The notes beneath the pieces are model-generated. The model saw only the letters and a program-made list of their open reading frames with translations, did no database searches and was not told the DNA's origin. From Ceratopteris richardii (lineage: Eukaryota; Streptophyta; Polypodiopsida; Polypodiales; Pteridaceae): 64,000 nt of DNA. The stretch is from contig CM035413.1 in the NCBI GenBank assembly GCA_020310875.1, positions 188,297,355 through 188,361,354 on the forward strand. The letters are read 5' to 3'. Both the position numbers and the translations under genes were made by a program. Position 1 is the stretch's first letter, and each line of letters starts with the position of its first letter. Positions 1-11,440 of this stretch are shown in pieces.

Positions 1-848
1 GAAGCACGATGCATTTTTCCAAGAATACAACCTTCACATGCATGCTTTCAATGGACTCAAGTGTAGGCAAACCAATAACCATGTCCTTTTGCAAGTAGAG
101 CAAACTATTGAAGTTCAAGTGACCAAAACGAGCATGTCAAAGCTCCATTTCAGCCATGAAAGAAGTATGAGCAACCAAGGCATTCGAGGCAGCCCTCTTG
201 TATGTATCCATGCGATACAAACAATTACATAATGTACCGGACATCACGATAACATCGCCATTGCTGAAATCATGAACCATACACTTATCATCAACAAAGT
301 GTACATGAAGTCCAGCTTTGGCAATCAACGGAACTGAAATTAAGTTCTTCTTGATACCGGGCACATACAATGCGTTTTTCAAGAGAATCACACCTCCATT
401 TGCAGCCGTAAGCTTAATTTCTCCTACTCCAATGATAGGATAAGAGGCATTGTTTGCACACACCACATGTCCTCCTTTGGGTGCATCTTTCAAAGAGGTA
501 AAAATTCTTTTGCATGATGTTATGTGCTTTGAAGCACCACTATCAAAGAACCAATCTGAATCAGCCTCACTCACAACCATACATTTAGAATGTAAAGAAA
601 CATCATAATGACATGTAACAACACATGCCCAAAAATTTTGAGCCATGTTAGCTTCATCATTCTTTGCATTTGCTAAATTTTCAGCAATAGACATGCTGGA
701 TTCCTTCTTCTTTTCATTGTGTTTAGCAAGCTTTCTACATTCATCAATAGTATGACCAGCCTTTCGACAATATTTGCATCTCTTCTTCTTTTGCAAATCA
801 GCATCATTAGAGGAATGAGTGTATTGATGTCTATAAGCCTCCAAAATG
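1..848 (-). pseudogene. Copia-I gag-protease-preintegrase remnant
   Basis: The minus-strand frame starts just after the PBS and has, in order: a CX2CX4HX4C zinc knuckle (CKYCRKAGHTIDEC), an aspartic protease site (WFFDSGASKHIT), and the Gag-preintegrase region ending in HARFGHL. The tryptophan normally before HARFGHL is a TGA stop near position 136. Only about 25 codons separate the PBS from the zinc knuckle, whereas copia gag normally has 200 or more residues there, so the capsid part is deleted. The frame continues off the left edge towards integrase. It is a defective copy, closest in sequence to Copia-III further right. Confidence 0.85.
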
Positions 849-860
849 GCTCTGATACCA
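849..860 (-). other. Copia-I primer binding site (initiator tRNA-Met)
   Basis: The minus strand reads TGGTATCAGAGC, the standard plant copia PBS complementary to the 3' end of initiator tRNA-Met. It lies one base inside the LTR end. Confidence 0.9.
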
Positions 861-861
861 C

Positions 862-1667
862 TGATGAGGGATGATTCTAACACCCCAATGCAAAAATGGA
901 AGCTGGCTGCTCTCCAGTAGGTCCACAAGCAGTGATATATGCTCACTTTTCTGAACTTTTCTCTGCACCAGTACAAGAGTTAAAATAAAATTTTGCAAAC
1001 TTTTATTAGACTATAAGAGCTACCCAACAATCTTTAAATCATCCCAAATGGATATTCCAGCTGCGAGACCACCCTCTGCAAAACAAGCTACCTGTTTGCA
1101 ACATGCTCTGCCTATGTGCAGAGATATACCTTCACAAAGTTGGCAATTTCTCACAACTCACTCAGTCAAATAACTTGAAACTTTGGCAAAGTTCAAGGCA
1201 CTATATGCAAGACCAAATGAAGCTTGAAATCAATGAAAATGAGTAGAACGAGAGAGCAAAAAAAAAATCTCTGCAATCTGGTACAATCAGATTTGGAAAA
1301 GCTTAACTACACCTTTAGATAGAGAGGAGCAAAGTCATGGGAAAATGAGGTAAGCAAGCATGGGGGCTGCTTGCTGGAGTTTATGACTCCACTAAAATAA
1401 GTGGGAAACTTGTGGAATTCATACAACGCAAGAAACAAAAGGCAGAACGATGCTTATATAGAGTTTTACTTTTCCTACAATCTAGCTAACCACCCACCAA
1501 TTAGTGTAGGTGTAGTTTTTGGTGGCTGATTTGATGAGATTTGAATTTGATTGATCTTGGTGGAGATTCTAAATTTATTCCATGACTTTGGGTCCTCCTT
1601 TTTTATTGGTCCACTTGCAAAACTCGTGGTTGAGCCTTTTTGCATGATTGAGACTTGATTTTCAACA
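862..1667 (-). repeat. Copia-I 5' LTR (about 806 bp)
   Basis: Read on the minus strand it begins TGTTGAAAATC at 1667 and ends in CA at 862, one base before the PBS. These are the canonical TG...CA ends. The right edge is fixed independently by the start of the interrupted RT frame at 1668. Open frames inside (for example 1475-1762) have no similarity I recognise. Confidence 0.8.
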
Positions 1668-2841
1668 AAGAATGCATTTTTAAATTGTTGGATATCAGAG
1701 GAAGTGTATATGGCACAACCAACAGGTTTCGAAAATAAGGAAAAAGAAGGATATGTATGCAATCTTAGAAAATCACTCTATGGTCTCAAGAAAGCTCCTA
1801 GAGCTTAGAACCATAGACGTGTTACCTATTTGCAAGATCAAGGCTTTGTGGCAAGCAAGGCAGACTCTTCTTTGTTTATGAAGAAGAATAAATCCGAGAT
1901 CATCTACTTGTGTGTCTATGTAGATGATATCATTATTACAGGTAATGATTCTGATGGTATAAAGCAGGTCAAGGATCAATTGATGAAGGAATTCAAAATT
2001 AGTGATCTAGGTTGTTAACCTATTTCCTTGGCTTTGAACTTGTGTATACAGATTCAGGTATATTCATCACACAAAAAAGTACATAAATGATATGTTGGTA
2101 AAGTTTAAGATGGAGAAGACTAAAGTTGTAGGTATTCCTATGGAGATCAATCATAAGCTAAGTTCACATGAAGGTGAACCACTTGATGATACTACAAGGT
2201 GCCAACAACTTGTGGGTAGTCTTAATTATGCTACTTTGACAAGAATAGATATTGCATATGTTGTGACTACATTGAGTCAATTCATGCATGTACCAAGGAA
2301 GCGACACATGGAAGCTGCAAACAGGGTGCTTAAGTACCTAAAGGGTACAATGAATGAGGTTTATTCTATCCGTTCACTTTTGACATAGATATAAAGTTAT
2401 ATTCTAATGCAGATTGGGCTGGCTCCAAGGATGATAGGAGGAGCACTTTAGGATACCTATCTTTTGCATGTTCAAAAATCATATCATGGTCATCCAAGAA
2501 GCAACCAATTGTGGCCTTATCTTCTGTAGAAGCAGAGTATAGAGGTTTGGCTAATGCAACTCAAGAAGCTATGTGGCTTAAGCAATTGTATGCAGATTTG
2601 GAGATACATTCCTACACTCCAATTATATTTGGAGATAATACCAGCTCACTTCATTTGGCTGCTAATCCTGTGTACCATGCCAGGACTAAGCACATTGAAG
2701 TGCATTATCATTATGTTAGAGAGAAATTTCTAAGGATATTTTGTTAGCATATGTATCAACTCATTTGCAATGTGCAAATTTACTTACCAAAGCATTGGAT
2801 GGAACAAAGATGAATAGGTTCAAGTTGATGATTGGGCTATA
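1668..2841 (+). pseudogene. Copia-II reverse transcriptase-RNase H remnant
   Basis: The frame opens in the middle of RT (KNAFLN, then [10 protein letters not shown]), carries the catalytic YVDD box near 1918-1930, the connection region (VGSLNYATLTRIDIAY) and a copia RNase H (ALSSVEAEYRGLA, ADxxxxxTKHIEVHYH). It ends at a TAA at 2839-2841. The 5' half of the gene is displaced by the Copia-I insertion. Damage includes a TAG in place of the tryptophan after APRA (about 1807), a frameshift near 2015 at the LG/YFLG motif, and another near 2360. A decayed copy, older than Copia-I. Confidence 0.9.
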
Positions 2842-2875
2842 AGAGATCAAGGAACAATGAAGATCAAGCATGTCA

Positions 2876-2890
2876 AGCTTGAGGGGGAGC
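2876..2890 (+). other. Copia-II polypurine tract
   Basis: The purine-rich run CTTGAGGGGGAGC follows the RNase H stop by about 35 bp. It matches the PPT form (GCTTGAGGGGGAG) seen just before the 3' LTR of Copia-V at 50200-50215. Confidence 0.8.
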
Positions 2891-3530
2891 TATTGGTGCA
2901 ATTAAGCCCAAGCCTACATACTTGATGAACACAGATAAGCTTGATGTATTAGCATATCACTTGAGAAGCTTCATATGTACAACCTCTTGTAACTTTGAGT
3001 TTAATTACCCATTGTAAAAGGTCAATAAACCCAAGAGGAGTAAGGAAGCATCTATCTCGTATCATTTCATAGTTGAAGTCAAGAAAGAATCAATCCTATA
3101 CTTTAGGATTACTTTTAGCTAGAGACTTGAATTCAAATTCAAATCCTTGGCTCCAACAAAAAGCTATAAAACTTGAGAAGAAAATCCCGCATGCATCTTG
3201 AGGTTTTGAGATCATTTCCATGTACCTTCATTGAGAAGAGGAGCTCACCTCATAGCTCTCTCATTCTACACTCATTGAGTAATGTCTTATTGCGAATGAC
3301 TTTGTAATTTTGCATGTTTTAGTGAATACATATTCATTACTTCCTACTGTCATATCTCTATCACACTCTATCAAACTAGTGATTTTGTTTGAGCTGAACC
3401 TCACTGTATACTGCTTCATTTTGCATGATTTATGATATCTTCAGCATACTGTCTGATTTACTCCTACAAAGTTTCATCTATAATGGTTCACTCGATTGTC
3501 AAATATTAACCAAATGGTCTGCTATTGTCA
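2891..3530 (+). repeat. Copia-II 3' LTR (right edge uncertain)
   Basis: The LTR should begin directly after the PPT. The sequence there is TATTGGTGCA, which looks like a canonical TGTTGG start with one G-to-A change. No second LTR is available for comparison, so the right edge is only a guess from usual LTR length. The stretch contains AT-rich sequence and no coding frame. Confidence 0.5.
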
Positions 3531-3924
3531 AGGCTCGTAAAAGCCAGGGTGTATGCTTAACTTGCTAATCATAATTCTCTGCATATAGTTTATCATTTTA
3601 GATGATTCCACTCATGAATGGTAGCTTGGTAAGCTAATTGAAGTTCCCCAAAAGGAATTTTACTCATTGTTGCTGTACTCTAAGAATTGAGTAAAACACT
3701 AAGCAGGTGTCTCAACCAAAATAGCAAGTTTTGTGCATTGGATCATATGCCTACCTATCTGTTTTGATTCTATCATTTGTGCATCATCTTCCAAGCAACA
3801 TATATGATCATTTATGCTTATTATCTAGCTAAGGAGGCTCACAGCACTCTTCAACCATCACTTATAGTAGGTGTGAAGCAGGTTTTAGCTACACCAGCTC
3901 ATCTCTTGTGATTATCCACCATCT

Positions 3925-4640
3925 CCTCCAACAAGAAGAACTACAATTTTGTAGTAGATTCCAAAGGCTCATTTGGATCGAATATCCATAAAAAATATGT
4001 TGTATCTCCTATTAGTAAAAATCATCACCCAAGCATGCTCTATCAAAGCATTGTGTAGCATGCTCTACCAAAGCATCACATAGGATGCTCTACCCCCAAT
4101 CAGTGTTTTGCTCATAGATTATGCTAAAAATATCAGTTTGACATAGTTTGAATTGGATTGTGTAGCCTATAAGAAGATCTACAAATTATAAAGGATTGTA
4201 AAAGAATGTTCTAGATCAAAAGTCCATCAGAATGCTCTCTATTGACTATTAGAAAAAAGGATCTCTTAATATGTTTTACCAAATCATTGGATAGCATGTT
4301 CTACCCCCAATTAGTGTTTTGTTCATAATTTGAGTTATGGACATGAGATTGACACGATTCAACATTGTTCATGTAGTGTATTAGATGATCTAAAAATTTG
4401 TAGAAGATAGCACAAGATTATTTGAATCCAAAGTTAGTAAAAAGTGTTCTCTATTGCCTATCAATAAAAAGCATCACCTAGCATGCTCTATTTTTAGCCA
4501 ACATTTTGTTCATACCTTTAATTACAAATATTGGATTGACATGATTTAACTTGGGTTGTTGAGCTTACTAGAAGAACCACAACTTTGTAGAAGATTGTAA
4601 AAGTTGCATTGAATCAGAAGTCTGTAAACAAATGCTCTAT
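3925..4640 (+). repeat. Decayed tandem repeat, four units of about 190-235 bp
   Basis: A module recurs at about 3935, 4170, 4385 and 4570. Each unit has a core like GAAGAACYACAAYTTTGTAG, then AGATTGNAAAAG, then an AGTNNGTAAAAA stretch, then the block 'agcatgctctacc...caattagtgttttgttcata'. Spacings shrink from about 234 to 213 to 186 bp through indels. The rest of 3530-5490 shows no gene, PBS, PPT or clear LTR pair. It may be part of an unrecognised non-coding element. Confidence 0.55.
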
Positions 4641-5489
4641 ATCACGTATCACCTAGATCAATTTCTAGAAAGAGCACACAATACATACATTGGGCATCAC
4701 ATAGCAAGAGCCTTCAAAATACCATCTAGCAAGGAGATTGACCGATGGTCCTTCTTCAAGTATTAAACATGCTCAAAATGCAAGGATGATCACATAGCAT
4801 GTATCCATCAGTCATTCTTTAGCATGCTTCTTAGAGATTATCTAACAACATGCATATTGGCTAAAAAAACTTCTTGCAAGCTTGACATTCTTGAGCATAT
4901 TTTAGCACTTCAACTACCCAACACATTCCAAGGAGGATCAATTGATGTGAAGCTTTGAGTTGCATATCCTAAGTATTTTGTCTAGCAAATGAGCAATCTT
5001 ACAAGTATCATCTATCACATACTTGAGTCACTTAGGCATGAGGAAGGATCAAAGCAAGGGTCACTCAACATGCACATTGAGAGATTTCTCAATATGTTTA
5101 AAAGTATCACTTAGCTTGCCTTTTGAAGCAATTGGTCAACACTTTCGAGGATCCATCAGCATGATGAGAGTGATAGTCTATAAAAGGACGAGCAAGGCAA
5201 GAGGGACCTAGTATTTCACAAGCAAGGAAGCATCACGAGAAGAATCACGAGTACTTGATGAGTCGACTAGCACATACCTCTAGAAGAATTGGGATTAAAT
5301 TTGTCAAGAACTTCCAACAAGCGATAAGGGAACATCAGTTCACAATCAAACAAATAGCTTCATTAGGTTAACATCCATTTCTTAGCTTGAAGAAATAGAT
5401 TATTTGTGGTCACCTACCTTATTGAGAAGAAATTGAAGCACTTAGAATAAAATATGACAAAGTACTTAAAAGTGAACTCATTTCAAGGA

Positions 5490-6167
5490 TCAAAAGATTA
5501 GGGCTTACAAGATCCTTTGAAATAGAAGAATAAATTTGGTGAGAACCTTCTATCAAAGTGCTTGGTGCTAACAATTATTAGAGCTTGTGCCTGGTGCTCA
5601 TAAAAAGCACCTTTTCTAGACGTTTCATGATTTAAAAATCTCTTGGAGCTATTGGTAGCTTTTCCAGTAACGGCTTTTTCTTGCTCATTGGCTCCAGAAA
5701 TGACTCGTCTTCTTTCAGATTCAAAGCTCATCCAATACTTTTTTGGTAGAATTTCTTGGTCTCAATGCACAAGAAAAATTATTCTTCATTTCATCTGATG
5801 TTGTGAAGTGGTTGTCCTCAAATTGGCTGAACCATTTATTGGCTTGTCCATTCAAGGTTACTGGGAACAAAGCCATGAGGGCATTATTTTGTCCTTCTAA
5901 CCCTGTACTCTTATATAATTCTAAAAATTGCCTAATATGGTCATCTAGGCCCTCCACTAAAGCCTCATTAAAAATAGGAAAATTTATATCGATTCTTGGA
6001 AGAAGCACTCCAAGATCACCTTGGGCCAACTTTGGATCATCTATACTTTGTGTTTCGCCTTGGAACCTTCCCCAAATGGTAATGCTCCATTCCAGTCTAA
6101 GTGATGTAGGCAGTGAACAAGTTCGGGTCATAGACAATGTGAGCCTCAATAGATGACGAGATAGCAA
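5490..6167 (-). pseudogene. Gypsy-A gag remnant (Retrotrans_gag type)
   Basis: On the minus strand the frame begins at about 6167, just inside a PBS, and reaches a capsid region with ALVEGLDDHIRQFLEL followed by ALFPVTLNGQANKWF, the pattern of plant Ty3/gypsy gag (LFPxxLxGxAxxWF). The frame breaks near 5725 and continues in another frame to about 5498, then no coding is recognisable. No zinc knuckle, protease or pol is seen to the left, so the element is truncated or too decayed to follow. Confidence 0.7.
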
Positions 6168-6171
6168 GCCC

Positions 6172-6191
6172 TGGTCCCATCGAGCATGCCA
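6172..6191 (-). other. Gypsy-A primer binding site
   Basis: The minus strand reads TGGCATGCTCGATGGGACCA five bases inside an LTR end (CTGTACA). Position, leading TGG and the adjacent gag start make it a PBS. It resembles the TGGCACGCCCGGTGGGAC type seen in plant gypsy elements. I cannot name the primer tRNA with confidence. Confidence 0.65.
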
Positions 6192-6196
6192 AAAAT

Positions 6197-6367
6197 TGTA
6201 CAGATCAGTTATGCAATGGACCCGATTCTGTATGATAAGACTAGGGACGCAGTGTGCTTACTGTGGCTCTAGATTTGCTTGGCTCTATCCCACATGTCTT
6301 CTCATGTCAATAGACTTTACAATAAGAAGATGCTATAGATGGACATGTACAAAGCAAAAAATGGATT
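6197..6367 (-). repeat. Gypsy-A LTR, inner part, interrupted by CACTA-1
   Basis: In plus orientation the LTR begins TGTACAGATC at 6197, directly beside the PBS. After 171 bp it is interrupted by the CACTA element, and the same LTR should resume at 12231 beyond the duplicated ATT. The far edge is not identified. Confidence 0.6.
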
Positions 6368-6392
6368 CACTACAACACATCGAGGGTATACC
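6368..6392 (+). repeat. CACTA-1 left terminal inverted repeat
   Basis: This 25-bp end starts CACTACAA and pairs with 12206-12230 at 23 of 25 positions. Confidence 0.92.
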
Positions 6393-6424
6393 GAGGCTGC
6401 TATCGAGGAAATTAAACGGGCGTA

Positions 6425-6652
6425 ATTTTTTTGTGACGTCGGTGTTGGGGTCGGTATGGGCGTCGGAAAGATAACACCGGTATAGTCGTCGGTATAAACG
6501 TCAGTATAAGCACCGGTATGAGCGTTGGTATGAGCGTTGGTATGAGCATCGGTATTACCGACATTTATACGGACACCTCTGTTGGGCGTACCGACGCATA
6601 TACCGATGACTATACTTGGCATACCGACTCCTATACTGGCGACCATATCTGC
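6425..6652. repeat. CACTA-1 left subterminal repeats
   Basis: About nine degenerate copies of GTCGGTAT lie in one orientation (6440-6570), followed by about six copies of ATACCGAC in the other (6570-6650). In En/Spm-type elements such subterminal repeats are binding sites for the TNPA protein; that role is inferred here. Confidence 0.8.
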
Positions 6653-6857
6653 ACAATTTTTTTTGGGCAGAGTGTGTTGTCTATTGCTACAGCATGATGT
6701 TGTTTAGCAAAAGACAATACACTCTACCCAACTCTAAACCGAGTACATGTGTTATGTACTCTAATGACAACCAAAACATGATTTTATATGAGCAAAAATG
6801 AACCATGAATCATGTACAAAAAGTTGTATATTCCATAAATGAAAGATGTACAAGAGT

Positions 6858-7029
6858 GTGACAAAGCACTTCCATATAGGAATCGAATACAAAATTATGG
6901 TACATCATTGCCACATAGGAGTGTAATACAAAATTGTGGCAATGTGAAAAAGCACTTCTTTATAAGAATCGAATACAAAATTATAGTACATCAATGCCAC
7001 ATAGGAGTGTAATACAAAATTTTGGCAAA
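6858..7029. repeat. Tandem duplication, two units of 86 bp
   Basis: Units start at 6858 (gtgacaaagcacttcc) and 6944 (gtgaaaaagcacttct) and are about 90% alike. The segment is non-coding and inside CACTA-1. Confidence 0.85.
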
Positions 7030-7167
7030 GCATATATGTAAGGGGATCAAAACATTTACACCTGCAATCCTGCAACAAAGCATGTGTAAAATGAGAAAAA
7101 TTGACATGACATTTATAAACAACAACTAAAAATATGAAATCAAACTATAAGTTTACCTAATCATAGA

Positions 7168-7869
7168 ATATGCTCCCATGAAATGATTGCACCTTGTCCC
7201 TCTAAATCTTGCAACAGTGCAGTCAATCCATTATGATATCTAAAAGATTCTTCGGTTCGCGTCGAAGGACGACCCACTGCCAACTCCTATAATAAATATG
7301 CAAAACATTACATGAACATACATGATGTGCTGAACACAAACAAATTGAATAATTAACATGATACTTACAAATTGGTAGCGCATACTGTTGTATCCGCCGC
7401 TACCTAAATGCGATGTTCCAACCGTATCCAAACGTGTGGCCGCTGCATCTCTCTGTTGATGATATCAATCAGGAGTATGTTGCTGCTCCTCCTAAATCAA
7501 TTCCCACTCTTCAAAATCTAACCACATAGGCTTCAGTAAGCCTACTCTAAAAGCATCGCGAGCTTTCGACCGTCGATGAGACATCACCTCGCGTGCCGTA
7601 TGCTGAATCCACTCCGAACTCACAATAGGATTCCTAGGTGCTGGCTGGTACTCTTCATATATAATTTGTGTGATATTGTTTTTAGAATCCCTATCCTGTT
7701 TGCTCCATTTTAGCATTACAGAATGTCCAAATTCTATGGAGCAAAGTTGTCGAATGCACTGACGCATTGGCTTCCCGGCTACATCCATGACTAGAGCTCC
7801 ATTACGTATGTGATATATTTTGGAGTCGTCATGGTCATGCGCTCCCCAAGGTGTATGTGGAGATCCCAT
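7168..7869 (-). pseudogene. CACTA-1 TNPA-like / Transposase_24-type gene, broken
   Basis: The minus-strand frame starts at 7869 against the minisatellite and runs through KPMWLDFEEWELI, RDAAATRLD and HLGSGGY, then after a likely intron through ELAVGRPSTRTE. Order and spacing match the C-terminal part of plant Ptta/En/Spm proteins (PF03004: a P..W.xL block, an NR block, H..GS.s, then GR.Ps..E.F). A GTAAGTATC donor at about 7371 and a TTATTATAG acceptor at about 7290 keep the frame open across the gap. Two in-frame stops (TAG near 7490, TGA near 7470) break it. The N-terminus is not recognisable and may have been replaced by the array. Assignment is by motif order only. Confidence 0.6.
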
Positions 7870-7877
7870 CTAATCCA

Positions 7878-10800
7878 ATGTGTGTATGCATATGCATTTG
7901 TGTATGCATATGCATTTGTGTATGCATATGCATTTGTGTATGCATATGCATATGTGTATGCATATGCATATGTGTATGCATATGCATATGTGTATGCATA
8001 TGCATATGTGTATGCATATGCATATGTGTATGCATATGCATATGTGTATGCATATGCATATGTGTGTATGCATATGATTTGTGTATGCATATGCATTGTG
8101 TGTATGCATATGCATTTGTGTGTATGCATATGCATTTGTGTGTATGCATATGCATTTGTGTATGCATATACATTTGTGTGTGTGTGTATGTGTGTATGCA
8201 TATGCATGCTTGTATGCATATGCATGTATGTGTGTATGCATATGCATATATGTTTGTATGCATATGCATTTGTGTGTATGCATATGCATTGTGTATGCAT
8301 ATGATTTGTGTATGCATATGCATTGTGTGTATGCATATGCATTTGTGTGTATGCATATGCATTTGTGTGTGTGCGTGTGTATGTGTGTATGTGTGTATGC
8401 ATATGCATGTGTGTATGCGTATGCATGCTTGTATGCATATGCATGTATGTGTGTATGCATATGCATGTATGTTTGTATGCATATGCATTTGTGTTTATGC
8501 ATATGCATTGTGTATGCATATGCATTGTGTATGCATATGCATTTGTGTGTATGCATATGCATTTGTGTATGCATATGCATTTGTGTATGCATATGCATTT
8601 GTGTATGCATATGCATTTGTGTATGCATATGCATTTGTGTGTGTGTGTATGTGTGTATGCATATGCATGTATGTGCGTATGCATATGCATGTATGTTTGT
8701 ATGCATATGCATTTGTGTGTATGCATATGCATTGTGTATGCATATGCATTGTGTATGCATATGCATTGTGTATGCATATGCATTGTGTATGCATATGCAT
8801 TGTGTATGCATATGCATTTTTGTGTATGCATATGCATTGTGTGTATGCATATGCATTGTGTGTATGCATATGCATTGTGTGTATGCATATGCATTGTGTG
8901 TATGCATATGCATTTGTGTGTATGCATATGCATTTGTGTGTATGCATATGCATTTGTGTGTGTGTGTGTATGTGTGTATGTGTGTATGCATATGCATGTG
9001 TGTATGCATATGCATGCTTGTATGCATATGCATGTATGTGTGTATGCATATGAATGTATGTTTGTATGCATATGCATTTGTGTGTATGCATATGCATTGT
9101 GTATGTGTGTGTATGTGTGTGTATGTGTGTATGTGTGTATGTGTGTAAGTGTGTATGCATATGCATGCTTGTATGCATATGCATGTATGTGTGTATGCAT
9201 ATGCATGTATGTTTGTATGCATATGCATTTTTGTATGTGTGTGTATGTGTGTATGTGTGTATGTGTGTATGTGTGTATGTGTGTATGTGTGTATGTGTGT
9301 ATGTGTGTATGTGTGTATGTGTGTATGTGTGTATGTGTGTATGCATATGCATGTGTGTATGCATATGCATGTGTGTATGCATATGCATGTGTTTATGCAT
9401 GTGTGTATGCATATGCATGCTTGTATGCATATGCATGTGTGTATATGCATATGCATGCTTGTTTGTATGCATATGCATTCGTGTGTATGCATATGCATTG
9501 TGTATGTGTGTGTATGTGTGTATGCATATGCACGTGTGTATGCATATGCATGCTTGTATGCATATGCATGTATGTGTGTATGCATATGCATGTATGTTTG
9601 TATGCATATGCATTGTGTATGCATATGCATTTGTGTGTATGCATATGCATTTGTGTGTGTATGTGTGTATGTGTGTATGTGTGTATGTGTGTATGTGTGT
9701 ATGCATATGCATGCTTGTATGCATATGCATGTATGTGTGTATGCATATGCATGTATGTTTGTATGCATATGCATTTGTGTGTATGCATATGCATTGTGTA
9801 TGCATATGCATTGTGTATGCATATGCATTGTGTATGCATATGCATTGTGTATGCATATGCATTGTGTATGCATATGCATTTGTGTGTATGCAAATGCATT
9901 TGTGTATGCATATGCATTGTGTGTATGCATATGCATTTGTGTGTATGCATATGCATTGTGTGTATGCATATGCATTTGTGTGTATGCATATGCATTTGTG
10001 TATGCATATGCATTTTTGTATGCATATGCATTTGTGTGTGTGTGTATGTGTGTATGCATATGCATGTTTGTATGCATATGCATGTATGTGTGTATGCATA
10101 TGCATGTATGTATGTATGCATATGCATTTGTGTGTATGCATATGCATTGTGTATGTGTGTGTATGTGTGTATGCATATGCATGTGTGTATGCATATGCAT
10201 GCTTGTATGCATATGCATGGTATGCATATGCATTTGTGTATGTGTGTATGTGTGTATGTGTGTATGTGTGTATGTGTGTATGTGTGTATGCATATGCATG
10301 TGTGTATGCATGTGTGTATGCATATGCATGTATGTGTGTATGCATATGCATGCTTCTTTGTATGCATATGCATTTGTGTGTATGCATATGCATTGTGTAT
10401 GTGTGTGTGTGTATGCATATGCATGTGTGTATGCATATGCATGCTTGTATGCATATGCATGTATGTTTGTATGCATATGCATTTGTGTGTATGCATATGC
10501 ATTGTGTATGCATATGCATTTGTGTGTATGCACATGCATTTGTGTATGCATATGCATTTGTGTGTGTGTATGTGTGTATGTGTGTATGTGTGTATGTGTC
10601 TATGTGTGTATGCATATGCATGTGTGTATGCATATGCATGCTTGTATGCATATGCATGTATGTATGTATGCATATGCATGTATGTATGTATGCATATGCA
10701 TGTATGTTTGTATGCATATGCATTTGTGTGTATGCATATGCATTGTGTATGCATATGATTTGTGTATGCATATGCATTGTGTGTATGCATATGCATTGTG

Positions 10801-11350
10801 TGTATGCATATGCATTGTGTGTATGCATATGCATTGTGTGTATGCATATGCATTTGTGTGTATGTGTGTATGCATATGCATTTGTGTGTATGCATATACA
10901 TTTGTGTGTATGCATATGCATTTGTGTATGCATATGCAGATGTGTATGCATATGCATATGTGTATGCATATGCATATGCATTGTGTATGTGTGTATGTGT
11001 GTATGCATATGCATGTGTGTATGCATGTGTGTATGCATGTGTGTATGCATATGCATGTGTGTATGCATATGCATGCTTGTATGCATATGCATGTATGTGT
11101 GTATGCATATGCATGTGTGTATGCATATGCATGCTTGTATGTGTGTATGCATATGCATGTGTGTATGCATATGCATGTGTGTATGCATATGCATGTGTGT
11201 ATGCATATGCATGTGTGTATGCATATGCATGTATGTGTGTATGCATATGCATGCTTGTGTGTATGCATATGCATGCTTGTGTGTATGCATATGCATGCTT
11301 GTATGCATATGCATGCTTGTATGCATATGCATGCTTGTGTGTATGTATAT
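7878..11350. repeat. Palindromic alternating purine-pyrimidine minisatellite (ATGCATATGCAT array)
   Basis: Well over 100 copies of the 12-bp perfect palindrome ATGCATATGCAT are separated by short TGTGT, TTTGTG, GTATGTGT or GCTTGT spacers. Nearly all of it alternates pyrimidine and purine, interrupted mainly by TT steps in the CATTTGTG spacers. Higher-order blocks recur (short TTGTG-spaced units, TGTATGTG ladders, and the GCATGCTTGTATG phrase). The 6-bp coding period of the core reads MH, YA or CI on both strands, so all six frames stay open for hundreds of codons. Those frames are a by-product of the repeat, not genes. Confidence 0.95.
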
Positions 11351-11403
11351 GTATCTCTGCCTCTCTCTCTTTCTCTCTCTCTCTCTCACTCTCTCTCTCT
11401 CTG
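11351..11403. repeat. CT microsatellite
   Basis: A nearly pure (CT/TC)n run directly follows the minisatellite. Confidence 0.9.
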
Positions 11404-11440
11404 TCAATTGAAAACAAAACAATCACTTACATCGATGTAA

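Larger units (their letters stand above)
1..1667 (-). mobile_element. Copia-I: minus-strand Ty1/copia element, cut by the window edge
   Basis: The element reads right to left. It has a full LTR at 862-1667, a tRNA-Met primer binding site at 849-860, and an internal coding remnant that runs off the left edge. Its outer LTR end falls exactly where a plus-strand copia RT frame starts at 1668, so it inserted into that older element (Copia-II). The other LTR and the matching target-site duplication lie outside the window. Most of gag is missing, so this copy could not move by itself. Confidence 0.85.

Noticed and set aside
7878-11350. CRISPR-like array
   Set aside because: Units are adjacent palindromes with short low-complexity spacers, not unique spacers, and the context is a plant transposon.
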